A stretch of DNA of 64,000 nucleotides from Nymphalis io (Eukaryota; Arthropoda; Insecta; Lepidoptera; Nymphalidae), in assembly GCF_905147045.1 (NCBI RefSeq), contig NC_065889.1, forward strand, positions 8,747,001-8,811,000, written 5' to 3'. Under the pieces are notes generated by a model, which saw only the letters and a list, made by a program, of their open reading frames with translations, did no database searches and was not told the origin of the DNA. Both the position numbers and the translations under genes were made by a program. Of this stretch, positions 23,140-34,200 are shown piece by piece (the first letter of the stretch is position 1; the number at the start of each line of letters is the position of its first letter).

Positions 23140-26139
23140 ATGACTAATTCATTGGATTCTGATATAAATAGCAATGAAAATTCGCAGTTGGAAGTTCGAG
23201 CTGTTATTATCAAGTGTCAAATCGTATGTATTTATATTTAGTAATAACGAATAAGTAACTACGCAGTTGCTCAAATAGATTTTATACAAATACGATTATA
23301 TTTTTTCAAGAACTAGTTATTTTTTTATACAGTAATTTTTTTTTTGTAGTTAACCGAAGTTTATCTGTTGGTGTAGGCAAGCGTCGTGGCGATAAAAGTT
23401 TGGACTGTATTGAAAACATGCACCTGGTTGATTTTTTTTTCATGATAATAGCTCGTCTAGGGTATCGTTTAACATATCTGTATGATGCCGGGCAGTTATC
23501 AATTGCAGATACCATCTGATATAATAGTTTGCACATTAATATTGCTATAGCTATACTATTTTTAGATTCTTAAAAATAATGTATTAAATGATTACAAATT
23601 TTACACGATAGGAACATCCAAAGATGACTCTGGAAGAAGAAATGATAAGATTTCAGCGTGAAGAACTTTTCAAACATAACGCTTTACGGAATTGTAAACA
23701 GAAACTGGCTGTCACGGTCAAGACAACAAGCGTCCCCAATGTTAGAAAAAAATATATATCTCAATTAATCGAACGATTTGTATTACGATTTGATACAATT
23801 TCAAATATGTATATATATATTGTATAGTAGCTACATGGTACAAGCATATTATTAAAATGAGAACTTTTCTCAGTACCTACTCTCTATAAAAAAGCTTACC
23901 TCATCTTATATAATTAATTTTCGAACGTTAAAAATGTGCGTCGTTGATCTGCTGCTGGCTTCTAAGATCACAGATCCCGAGAGCCTGGATACTGATGCCT
24001 TTTTTACTGGCCCGAGTCGAGTAATTGACCCCAATTACTTTGTTATCTGTTCAGTTTTCTCAGTAGTAGTTCGAAATCTCCGCCTGAAATATTTTGCTTG
24101 TGTATAATTTGCCATCAAATTAATTATGAGAATGAGCGTACTTGTCTTTGCGCACTATGATATATATGTATATGCACTAAAATAATATGTTCTGTACTGG
24201 CTGGCTAGTCACTCTAAGAAGGCCGTCGTGGGCGAAGTCGGTCCGGTAGACAGAATTATACAACTTTTATCCACCAATCCTCCCCCACGTGTAGTACTCC
24301 ACCACGTGGGGGAGTTTCAAAACTTTTCCTTAAGAAAGTAACCCAGCAACGTAAATACCATGTGTAATATGTATAAGATAAAATATCATAAAAGTACATA
24401 AATATTATTTTCCTTGCAGCAAGCCTTTGGAGATGAATATATACCGATTGAACATGTATTAGGTGCTAATAAGAAAAAAAATCGTCTTCTTAACCCTTAC
24501 GTTTTACGTTTGCGAAGAAAGTTGCCTTTTCAAAGTTATAAGCTACATAGAATTGATGTATGTCACTTTTCAACTATTATGGCCGGTTTACATTGATCCA
24601 ATTTTTCGATCCAGCACAGCAATCCAGTGCCACTGGATCGAACATGGCTCACGACATTTAAGCCACTGGATCCACGCTATTTAGATTGGTACAGTAATTA
24701 TATTTATATTGTTAAGGTGACTACCCGTTGTGAGTGTAACGGCTTAATAAGCGTAAAAAACTAATAATATTATTATTTTATTTTTAAACAGGAACGCACA
24801 GAATGTCACCTGATGGTATGTGGTCACCTGCAACATAAGAATGCTGATGCTGGAAATAAATTAAAGAAACCTATATGCTCGAAGTATGTAAACTAACAAA
24901 TCAAAGCGATCGTTCATCTGGAGAGAGATCATTCAACCACCTGCGCGTGCGCGGAATGAATAACCTTGACTCGCGTACCTAGTGTAGTTGCGTCAAGGTC
25001 ATTCACGGCCAAGCCAATTCGTTTCCTTGTTATATTTTCTTTACAAAACTGTAAGCAATAACTTAAGTACGTAATGAATACATGAACGCAAAGAAGTGCA
25101 AAGATGCTAAAACGGCATGCAAAACTATAAGTTAACTTTAACTCACTAAATCATGATCGAAATACTGGATCAATGTGATTTCAATTTTTGGTATATGATT
25201 TGCTCATGTGGTAGACGTTATTAATAATGATAATAGCCATTAAAAGATTATGGATCACTTCTGCCGACGAACTGGGCTAAAGCAATTGGTATTGATCTGA
25301 ACTTTAATCGTTATTGCTATGAAACATAAGCAAATCATAATATACTGAAATACTCGGTAGCATCTTAGCCAATTGTCATATAAAAACTGTATTTATTATC
25401 ATTAATTGAATAAATAAATACATAGCGTATTGCACGACAAAAAACTTCTTATTTATTTTGCAGACAGTGACTGGAATCATATGGCAGTCCTTTGACAAAA
25501 AACGTATGGCTTTCAATGAAAGTGTCAAAAAAGTAAGCTAAATAAAGTATATGCACATAATTACAAGCTGTGCCTTGCGGATTCCCCGGCTTCAATTTTT
25601 GATTAAACAAGTCACAGTTCATGATGAATATATGTATAATCTTTGCATCTCAAATACAGTCAAACAGATTGGTAGACATTTATGATTATGCTGAGCCACC
25701 TCCTGAGGGTCGTAGCTCGAAAATATATATCCTTTAACCACCGCAGTAATTGGTTCATGTATATAACACAAAAACAACTATTGTAATCTGTCTGGAAGTT
25801 CCTGAGATTAACGCATTTGACCACAAAGACCCCAGATTTACAATTAGATTATTAATTTTGCGTACGTTTTTCGTCTTGGCAGTCTCTTTGTCGGTTCGCA
25901 ACACAGACTTTCAATCAATCGCTTCAGATGTAAAAATGTAATTAAAACTATTTCTTTAGGAACATTTGCATAATTTACCAAGAAGAAGAGTTAATGTCCG
26001 AGACTGGTCCACTGACGTTGTCACTGTTTCTGCCTTTACCTTTAACTACGATGAAAGCGATAACATAAACCCTAAACTATTTGAAGTCGCATCAAAAACT
26101 AAGCCTGACGATGTGGTTAATTACGGTATTACTTTTTAG
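23140..26139 (+). CDS. Uncharacterised six-exon gene, about 207 aa
   Basis: No family was recognised. Proposed exons: 23140-23223, 23612-23740, 24420-24557, 24792-24815, 25464-25532, 25960-26139, all joined in phase 0 with GT-AG borders, mostly GTATGT or GTAAGC. The product is soluble and rather basic, with no signal peptide or membrane segment. Visible pieces: an acidic start (MTNSLDSDINSNENSQLE), a helical stretch (TLEEEMIRFQREELFKHN), a basic block (NPYVLRLRRKLPFQSYKLHR), then IIWQSFDKKRMAFNESVKK and a tail ending DDVVNYGITF. The 24-base fourth exon is the weakest call: skipping it keeps the frame, and using a later donor at 24884 brings a stop in exon 5. The start is the first ATG in the open frame of exon 1. 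Confidence 0.5.
23935..24090 (+). repeat. Decayed SINE, CTCAGTAGCAG family
   Basis: Reads TCGTTGATCTGCTGCTGGCT, AGATCACAGATCCCGAG and later TTCTCAGTAGTAGTTCG. It resembles 26208-26300 (TCGTTGGTCTAGTAGCTAGA, GCAGATCCCGAGG, TTCTCAGTAGCAGCA) and 61415-61570. The head looks tRNA-derived (box-A-like GTCTAGTAGCTAG). It lies in an intron of the uncharacterised gene. Confidence 0.6.
24268..24350 (+). repeat. SINE tail fragment with a 12-bp hairpin
   Basis: The segment CACCACGTGGGGGAGTTTCA followed by CCTTAAGAAAGTAACCCAGC is a decayed version of the tail of the SINE at 48668-48968. CTCCCCCACGTG at 24280-24291 pairs exactly with 24303-24314 across an 11-base loop. It is intronic. Confidence 0.45.
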
Positions 26140-26207
26140 TTAGACTTAATTGTTTTTTAATTATATTTAGACATTTAATACGCAAATGTCTAAAAAACTG
26201 TGTGCTT

Positions 26208-26300
26208 CGTTGGTCTAGTAGCTAGATATAAGGCCGCAGATCCCGAGGTACGATGTTATTGGTTTTTTGTTGAAGATTCTCAGTAGCAGCATATGTCATC
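26208..26300 (+). repeat. SINE fragment, CTCAGTAGCAG family
   Basis: TCGTTGGTCTAGTAGCTAGA, GCAGATCCCGAGG and TTCTCAGTAGCAGCA occur in order, as in the copies at 23935 and 61415. The 3' part is missing. It lies just downstream of the uncharacterised gene. Confidence 0.65.
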
Positions 26301-26364
26301 TGCCATTTATTATATTTGTAGATAAATGTACCTACCTATTAATCTGTAAGTAACGAATCTGTTC

Positions 26365-26500
26365 CCAAGGTAGGTGGCGCATTGGCTATTTAAGGAATGG
26401 TTATTATTTCTTACATCGCCAATGCCTATAGGTGGTAGTGACCACTTACCATCAGGTGTCCCAGTTGCTCGTCCGCCTGCTTATAACATTAAAAAAAAAA
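26365..26500 (+). repeat. Short interspersed repeat, family 2, 3' part
   Basis: TTCCCAAGGTAGGTGGCGCATTGGC, TTACATCGCCAATGCCTATAGG, GGTGACCACTTACCATCAGG and TCGTCCGCCTG (with small differences) are also seen at 37249-37560 and partly at 49453-49650, 47040-47240 and 32515-32660. The copy ends in an A-run at 26491-26500. Confidence 0.75.
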
Positions 26501-26539
26501 ACTTGTTTTGTGTTTATTACTCGATACCATTTGACGGGC

Positions 26540-26757
26540 CTGTTAGCGTGGTTGGTAGATACTTGCCTTTCACGCCGAAGGTTGTGGGTTCGATTCCCAC
26601 CCAGGACAGACATTTGTGTGCATGAATATGTCTGTTTGTTCTGAGTCTGGTTAGTAGTATATCAGTTGTATGGTTTCCATAGTACAAGCTCTGCTTAGTT
26701 TTGGATCAGATGGCCGTGTGTGAATTATTAATTCCAGGTTATTATTATTATTATTAT
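26540..26757 (+). repeat. tRNA-derived SINE with TTA-repeat tail
   Basis: Begins around GGCCTGTTAGCGTGGTTGGT (box A-like) and has a good box B, GGGTTCGATTCCCACC, at about 26587-26602. The body then contains CATGAATATGTCTGTTTGTT and the tail is (TTA)n at 26740-26755. The pol III boxes without a foldable acceptor stem show it is a SINE and not a tRNA gene. Confidence 0.75.
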
Positions 26758-27303
26758 CTTCTTTGATTGTCTATTAATGTTAATGATTTGATTAAACTTT
26801 GAGAATGGTGACATTTAAATTAAAATAAAAACTCCATCACGTATGATGAAAAATTGTCCAATTTGAGCTGCGCCTTGAGCAGCCCATTACAATATGTACA
26901 AACTTTAAAAATTGGCATGTATGATGTTGCGTGCACATTTAAAATAAAAACAAAAAAATATATATTTAAATATGTATTTACAATACCTTTCTACCTTACC
27001 TTTCTATCTTAGCAGTTTTCGGATTCGGAGATGACAACATACAAAAATATGTAACTATATTTTTTTTAAGTTAGTTTATATATTTATTTTTTTAATATTA
27101 TTTTGTTGTATAATAATAAAATTTTACATATTAAAAAAATAAGTAAAATTGGTCCCCAAATAGTTAACTATATTTTATTTTGAGTATAATATGCATTATG
27201 CAACTAATTTACTCTATTTCTATATTTTTTACGATATAGATTATGTACCTCGGCACGCAAGCTGCGGCGTGCGTACAAAAATGTATACCTTACATTTTTC
27301 TAA
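26758..27303. other. Intergenic AT-rich DNA
   Basis: Lies between the SINE cluster and the stop codon of the MADF gene. The MADF 3' UTR (minus strand) should be here; no other feature was recognised. Confidence 0.4.
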
Positions 27304-28592
27304 TTACGAATATTCATTGTCATAACTGTCGTCAGTGAAAATTTCAGATTTTATTTCCTTCTCGATTGGTAGTTTTTCTTGTAGTTCCCTATCGCCTTGT
27401 GTTTGTCTCTGCATGGATAACTTTTCCTCTGCATCGATGATAATCGCAAATATTTTCTTTTTAACTTGAGTCTGCATCCAATGCGGCATCGTCTTTGTAC
27501 TTTGAAGTATGCAATTGAAAAAGGACTCTAGGGCATCCGACTCTTGACGGTAATCGACTTTACATTCTAAGCAGCGGCGTTTCGACACATGACCGGTTAC
27601 GAGAGGATTTTCACCATTTTCTGTCGTTGATACGTCGTGGTCGGAATTCTTTGAGCTACTCGCAGCTCCAGAAGGTGGATCGATTTCAATATTTTCCGTG
27701 ATACGGTACTTCATATGTGGTTCGAGAAACTGCATAGCCTTGGCGTACTTCCATGTGGTTATTTGAGCCGGTAATAATTTATTTTTGCCCAATTTTGCCC
27801 TCTTAAGTGCATCGCGATGATTATCTCGCAGTTTCTTCCATTCTATTTTAGCCACTTGAACTGTAACGTACAAATAAATATTATGTGCCTACTTGTGACA
27901 AAATATTCAGTATGTGGATATTTGATAAGTCAAACTTACTAAAGTAAACAACTTAATTGCATCGCGTCTCACGTCTTTCTATATAGGTATGTAGGTATAT
28001 CTAAATATTTAGAATTCAATAATTTAATCAAAAAATAAAATAATAATTATACCTAACGATAAAGTTCATTTTTCAAAGTTTTAATTAATCATTTAATACC
28101 TCGATAAATGTTTAGGTATATAGAGAATGGACTAATTAAAATAATTACCTACAAAATATTTTTTCACCGTATCTCACAACTTATTAGTTGTACCTAAAAT
28201 GTTAATGTATGTATGTATCTTAAACTACTATAACTTATTCCAAACAAATCGCTTAAATGTAACAAATATTTTAATTTTATTCACGGCCCTTATAGGCCCT
28301 TTTATAGGCCCTTTATAGGCCCTATAGCCCCTATAGCCCTTCACGGCAAGTAAAGGCACTAATTGAAATATTAAATGAATAGTAATGGGCACTTTTATAT
28401 TACTATTGATTCTAATATGAATAAGGTAATTTTTATAATAAAAAGCAACTTACTATTTGATATAGAACTGTTGTTATAATGGTCAACAACGCATTGCCAG
28501 GCATCGTCCTTAACGTGCATCTCGCGGTAGTCGGGATGTAATGGATTCCATAAACAAGGTTGTAAACGAACCCCTTCAATAAACGTTTCCAT
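27304..28592 (-). CDS. MADF-BESS domain protein
   Basis: Sequence-specific DNA-binding or chromatin protein of the insect MADF-BESS family; the target is unknown. Two exons, 28592-28454 and 27860-27304, give 231 aa. The MADF domain spans about residues 1-105: METFIEGVRLQPCLWNPLHP, DYREMHVKDDAWQCVV, then across the splice EWKKLRDNHRDALKR and TWKYAKAMQFLEPHM, the conserved Trp and Leu-Arg pattern of the family. A BESS-like motif follows at about 160-195 (ALESFFNCILQSTKTMP, VKKKIFAIIIDAEEKL). The tail is acidic. The intron carries a CCCTTTATAGG-type tandem repeat. The gene starts 660 bases from the first visible HAP2 exon, in divergent orientation. Confidence 0.87.
28284..28345. repeat. GGCCCTTTATA tandem repeat in MADF intron
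   Basis: Four to six imperfect units of GGCCCTTTATA or CCCCTATAG type lie in a row, bracketed by two copies of TTCACGGC. It is compositionally unlike the AT-rich intron around it. Confidence 0.75.
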
Positions 28593-29252
28593 AATTCAAC
28601 TAGTTGTGTATCGAATATAAGACGTGTTAACGTAGTTAGGCAGTCGCGTTCAGTCGTTCACTGGTCAGGGTGACCGGCCTCGCGCCGCCTCGCGCTGGCT
28701 CGCGCGGGTTCGTTCTCTCCCCGCGCATTGCCGTCGTTCCGAAAACCAGTTCTTTATGGAACGTGATTGGAAAGTACCTATGTATGAGCGCACAACATAC
28801 AATAAATATGTTGACTCCAATACTATGCTACCGATTTCATCGGACAATGTTCCAATTAAAACCCTTATATCAAACATTTGTTATAGTTACTTAATTTAAA
28901 ACGATAATCAAAATATAGGATTTATTTATAATGGATGTAAGGTCAATGAAGGACAGTCGATACACCTTTTTTTAGAATAAAATGTGATCGAACAACACTA
29001 ATCGCATATAAAAATTAAAATAGCTTACACGTGCATTGCACACTAATGTTCCTATTATAAAAACTTTTCTTTAGCAGTATGGAAAGTCCGTCTAGTACTA
29101 ATTTAACACAATAATAATTATAGTATTATATAAAATATTTTCTATAAATTTTGGTGTTAAATTTTCCTTTAAATAATATCTGTAAACTTGTAAAACCCAC
29201 TTCACATTACTTATTATATTTATATAGATAAGTAATAGAATAGCAAGCTAAT
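28593..29252. promoter_or_regulatory. MADF/HAP2 divergent promoter region
   Basis: A GC-rich patch at 28645-28745 (GCCTCGCGCCGCCTCGCGCT and neighbours) stands out from AT-rich flanks, just upstream of the MADF start on the minus strand, and is a plausible core promoter. The remainder is AT-rich. It may also hold unseen 5' exons of HAP2, whose first modelled exon lacks a signal peptide; none was recognised. Confidence 0.45.
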
Positions 29253-31220
29253 ATGCACTTCATAAATAAATTATTTACAGATTCAACATACGTTTTTAAG
29301 GGTAACAACTCAAAAGTAAAGAAAAAAAATTGTAATAAACGTAATTCTAAATATTTTGGTGGTGACCAATTTTTACAAAATCCTGTTAAACATTTCATTC
29401 AAGAAGAACTGAATCAAATCGAAGGTAACGGAAAAAACTATTTTGAGACCCATCTACACAATTATGATGAAAATTACTCGGAATTGAAAAGTAAAAATGT
29501 TTATTTAAACAGACTTTCTAAAGCAATAAACCGAAAACATTTTAATAAAAATTTAAACAGAAAAGAAACACAAGAACGAAACATTGATGTTGTTGATAAA
29601 AATATTAAAAATGACATGGTTGTATTGGAAATTGACCAATCTAAACCTTACAATATTAATTTTGATTGGACAAATAACTCTAAAGAAATCAATACAGAAA
29701 AATATTTCAATGAAATATCAGAAGACAGTATTATAGAACATGGTAATACGACAAACGAAGAATACGAGCTTGCCCTTTATAAAATTGGTGATCCGGATTT
29801 ATGGTATTCTGCTCATGTGCAGCTTTATGAAAAAATGACATCTCCTGAAGGAAAAATATTGTGGAATGATCTAACAAAACACGCCATAGCAAGGTATATA
29901 AGAAATTGAATAAATGTATTATTTTATATCTAATCTTATTAAGATAGATACATAGAGGATAGATAGAGGAGGAGGTAACAGGCACGAATTAATATTTTTA
30001 TAATTTATACATACATATAAATTAATCAGATTCAAATTGAAGGCAAACTATAGTTTTTAATAATAGTTTGTTTTTGTAATTTTTTTTTTAATTAACTGAT
30101 TAATCACTTTATAGAAATCATTTATTTTATTATTTTAGCGTAAGTACAAAAAATCCAAATTGGTCAAATCAAGATGTTAACATACAATACAAATCAATCG
30201 AATTGTTAGCCAGAGATGATTTTGATCTTCCTACAGAAAGCTTATGTTTGATCGTACCTTTAAAATCAGGTAATAATAATTTTAATAAAAGTAAAAAACA
30301 TTTAGTATTTTTTAACGTCACAATCATATTTACTTACATTGATTTTAATATATTATAGGTATATTTTCATACATTATTTTTAAACATTTACATACCTTTT
30401 TATTTTTCTTTATTCAGCTAAATTTGGTGATTTTATCATCGTACCATCAGATGATATCATTACATTAAATGATCAAAAAGATATAAATAAACGAAATGAT
30501 AATACTTTTGGTTCTGGTGGCAAATCAGCTATTGAAGACAGTAGACAGGTTAAGATAATATTATGCAATTATCTTTGTTAGAATCTTTCTTAAAAAAGTA
30601 ACAGCCTGCGAATGTCCCACTGTTGGGTTAAGGCCTCTTCTCCTTTTTTGAGGAAAGAAGAAGGTTTAGAGCTTATTCCACCAATGCTCCTCATATGCGC
30701 GTTGGTGGAATGATTGAATGAATGAGTGAAATGAACACATGTGGCAGAATTTCAGTGAAATTAGACATTAAGCACGTGAAAATTCAGTGGTGCTTACCGG
30801 GATTTGAACCCACGATCATCGGTTAAGATTCACGCGTTCTAACCACTCGACCATCTATTTTATTATCTATATCTATATCAAAACCCGTTATATATTTTTT
30901 TTTCAATTAACGAATAAAACTGATTAACTAACTAACTATACCATAACCATTGCTGGCAGGGTAAAATTTAAAAATTTAACTATCGTAACTACAATAAATC
31001 ATATTAGTATTGATATAGAATATTGATCTACGATATTACGATCTATCTTAGAGAAAGTTGTAGGTACTGAATATAATTATTATAAAAATATTTTACACTA
31101 TAAATATATATTAACACATGGTTCATATTATATACGATCTCAGTAGGTAAGTAATTCATAAACATCGGAAAACCATTTAAAAAAATGTAAATGTATATAT
31201 ATATATATATATACATTTAC

Positions 31221-31251
<31 letters not shown>

Positions 31252-34200
31252 CTATATCGGCAAAGACAAAACAGATTCTTTACCTTTTTCTCCTCTTATT
31301 TTTAAGTTTTTTTTTAGCATTTGATGAGCTTTAATGTTATCAATAAAAATGGAAATAAGAATTACAAGAACAGGTTTCAAACATGCAAATTTACATAAGT
31401 TTGTCTAAAATTTTCAACAATGATTGTGGTCGAATTTCGACCACTGGGCACTAGAAATTGTTAATAGGTCTAAATAATACTTAGATTGATTTCAAAGCGT
31501 TATTAAAAGCTATTATTTATTTAAGATACTAATATATTATTTTACCTAACTACATTATTTTTATATTCATATTGAGTTGATGTATTTCACCCTAGGGGGG
31601 GGGGGGGCTGTCTGGCCGTGGTAACTAACAATATATTACTACAACAAAGACAATAAATAATGACCTACTACTGTTATAATTTGTTAATAGTACATTATCT
31701 TATATTTTACAAAAAATTCTATATAAATTAATGGACTTGTGTAAAATGTAAGAAAATTTTAACAGACTTAAATTGTTCAGTTCCACCCTAGAGTAGCAAT
31801 TAGAACGACAAGGGCCCTGTTCGGTGGAAATTACAATAATTTCAAAATTATTACTCGAGGATCTGATCAATTTCTCAAATTACCCCATTCGAAACCTCAT
31901 CGAGCGCAAATAGACGTTGAAGTAAGGGCTGATGATAATGAACTCATATTGGTTGGGTAAGGTGTAACAACATTTTTTATAATAATATAAATTAATATAT
32001 AATCACATGTTATTTTAATATATTCTATTATATGTACTTTAAAGAATACAAGGACGATTGCCAACAATTGTATCTGATTCAACTCGAAGTACACGATCAA
32101 TTTTCTCAATACAAGCTGCTAACACAGGACTTGCAGGAGCTCGGCTACGGTTACTTTTAATATATTATTATCAAAACGTTGTTATAATGCATGACGTTTC
32201 TTTATTATATTATCCAATATAACGTAGCTTAATTTTAATAGAAAACATCTTATGAACATTTTCTTTATATTTTTATATTTGCCACTTAGAGTTGTCATTC
32301 GTGAATGCACACCCAAGTTAATATATGCAAGCACTGAAATAAGAGATGGTGAAGGCATATTAGCAGGACCGGTGCTTTTTCCTCCAAGGCATACCCGGAA
32401 TTTCCGCCTTGATCTTCCTTTAACAATTCCTGTTGATAATGCTCATTGCACTGGTATGACCACTAATGCTATGGTATTTTTATATCATTGTTATAATTTA
32501 TAAATGACCTACCTAATGATAAGTAGTCACCATGCCCATAGCGATGGGCACAGCTTATGACAATTGGAATATTAACAATTTCTCACACCAACAATGCGCC
32601 AGCAACTAACCAGGGAACTGATATGTTTTGTCCCTTGTCACCGTAATTACGAGTATCTACAATGGCTTATAATATAAGGCATTACAGATTGGCGTTAGAA
32701 CAAGTCCTGCCAAATCGAGATTACTTAAGTTAATGAATGTTTATTATAATGATTGCATTTTATTGAGCTAAGAAGTTATTTTAATTATTTGTAGATTTAT
32801 GGAAATTTATTAACAAAATAAAAAGAAGGTAAATAAGCTAACAGTAAATGTAAGCAATTTCAAACAATCATAATACCGCTCGATTAAATGTGTTGATATT
32901 TAAAATATATATATATTTATGCATATGGCCTGAAAACGCAATTTATATGTGGGTAGATTGTACTTAAATACATTATTTTATTGTAATTTTTAGTGGCGTT
33001 GGTGAATGATAATGATGAAGCAGTAGCAGTTCGGGATGTTAAAATCAAAAGAGATGACCGTTGCTTTTGTGTATGGCATTGTGACTGTGTGTGCTTGAGT
33101 TAGTGTTTATTATAAAGTCTAGTAACGACTATAGGTATTCTGGCTGTTTTTGACTAAATTTAAATAAAAAGAAAAGTTAAGTTAGTGTATTAGTAAATGA
33201 AGGATTTCTGGTGGAATAAGATAAATCATCACAAATTCCTTTGTGATAATATATTTTTTGATAAATTTAAATTATTTACAACCTCTATTTATTTTATTAT
33301 CATTAATATGAAAATATCTACCAAATTATGTTCGAAATACAATCTCCTCAATCTTTCTTTTTTAAATCCATCTGTTTGTTTTTCTGGCACTGCACAGAAA
33401 TGCAGAGACAATGGCCACCCTAATAGCATCTATGTAAATTACAGTTTTTGTATAGTAGTATCATTTTTCTATATATTTCTAGGTGAAGATCCTAATCTTT
33501 TGTGCCGACCTTTATCAGACGCCCAACTCATTGCGGCAGGGCTTTCGACGCAGGAGAAATCGCACCATATTCGTTCAGTATGCTATAAGGACGTGATGAC
33601 ACTTAATCTATTTGTGATGTTTGTAGGAGTGCTTCTAGCATTGTTACTTCTAGGTTAATTTTATTTTTATCTTTCGATATGGCGAGACCAACGGATCTAA
33701 TTAAGAAATTTTCATTTAAATATTTAAGTATTTATTCAGTACTTTGAGGGTATAGTTTGAAACAAATGTATATTTTATGGAAAAAAATTATTATTTTAAA
33801 ATATTTATTGTAAATTTTATAAAGATTTATTGGAATGCTTAAAAAAACTTAAATACATACCTGTATATATTAACGTTACCTGGCGACGGTGAATATACAT
33901 ACATGCGAGTTAATAGCGATAAGGGCGATAAAAATTCAAAAGAATAGATTTGGAAAATATGAAAATCCTGGTTTTTTGCTTTACCCCATAAAAAGCAAGC
34001 AAGATTTTTGTTATATTTTATAGCTTTGTTTAACAATAACATCCACATCACCGATAGTCCAAAATTAATGTATGTGTATTTAAAAATGTAGGTTTAATAA
34101 AAGCCATTTTTGGTCTAATATTAAGCTGCGTGGGTTTGTGGGGCCTTGATTTGTTGTTACAAACACCAAGGAAGCTCGACCGATACTACGAGAATTATCT

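Noticed and set aside
24792..24883. Longer version of exon 4 in the uncharacterised gene
   Set aside because: It ends in phase 2 and the next exon then reads into a stop; the 24-base version keeps the frame.
26540..26640. Possible tRNA gene
   Set aside because: Good A and B boxes but no complete cloverleaf or acceptor stem; the TTA tail and extra body mark a SINE.
31183..31252. CRISPR-like or origin-like repeat
   Set aside because: It is a simple TA microsatellite with palindromic flanks in an intron; no spacers or conserved repeats.
33197..33482. Upstream extension of HAP2 exon 8
   Set aside because: The open frame before 33483 is AT-rich intron; a TTTCTAG acceptor and phase-correct join to 33098 place the exon start at 33483.
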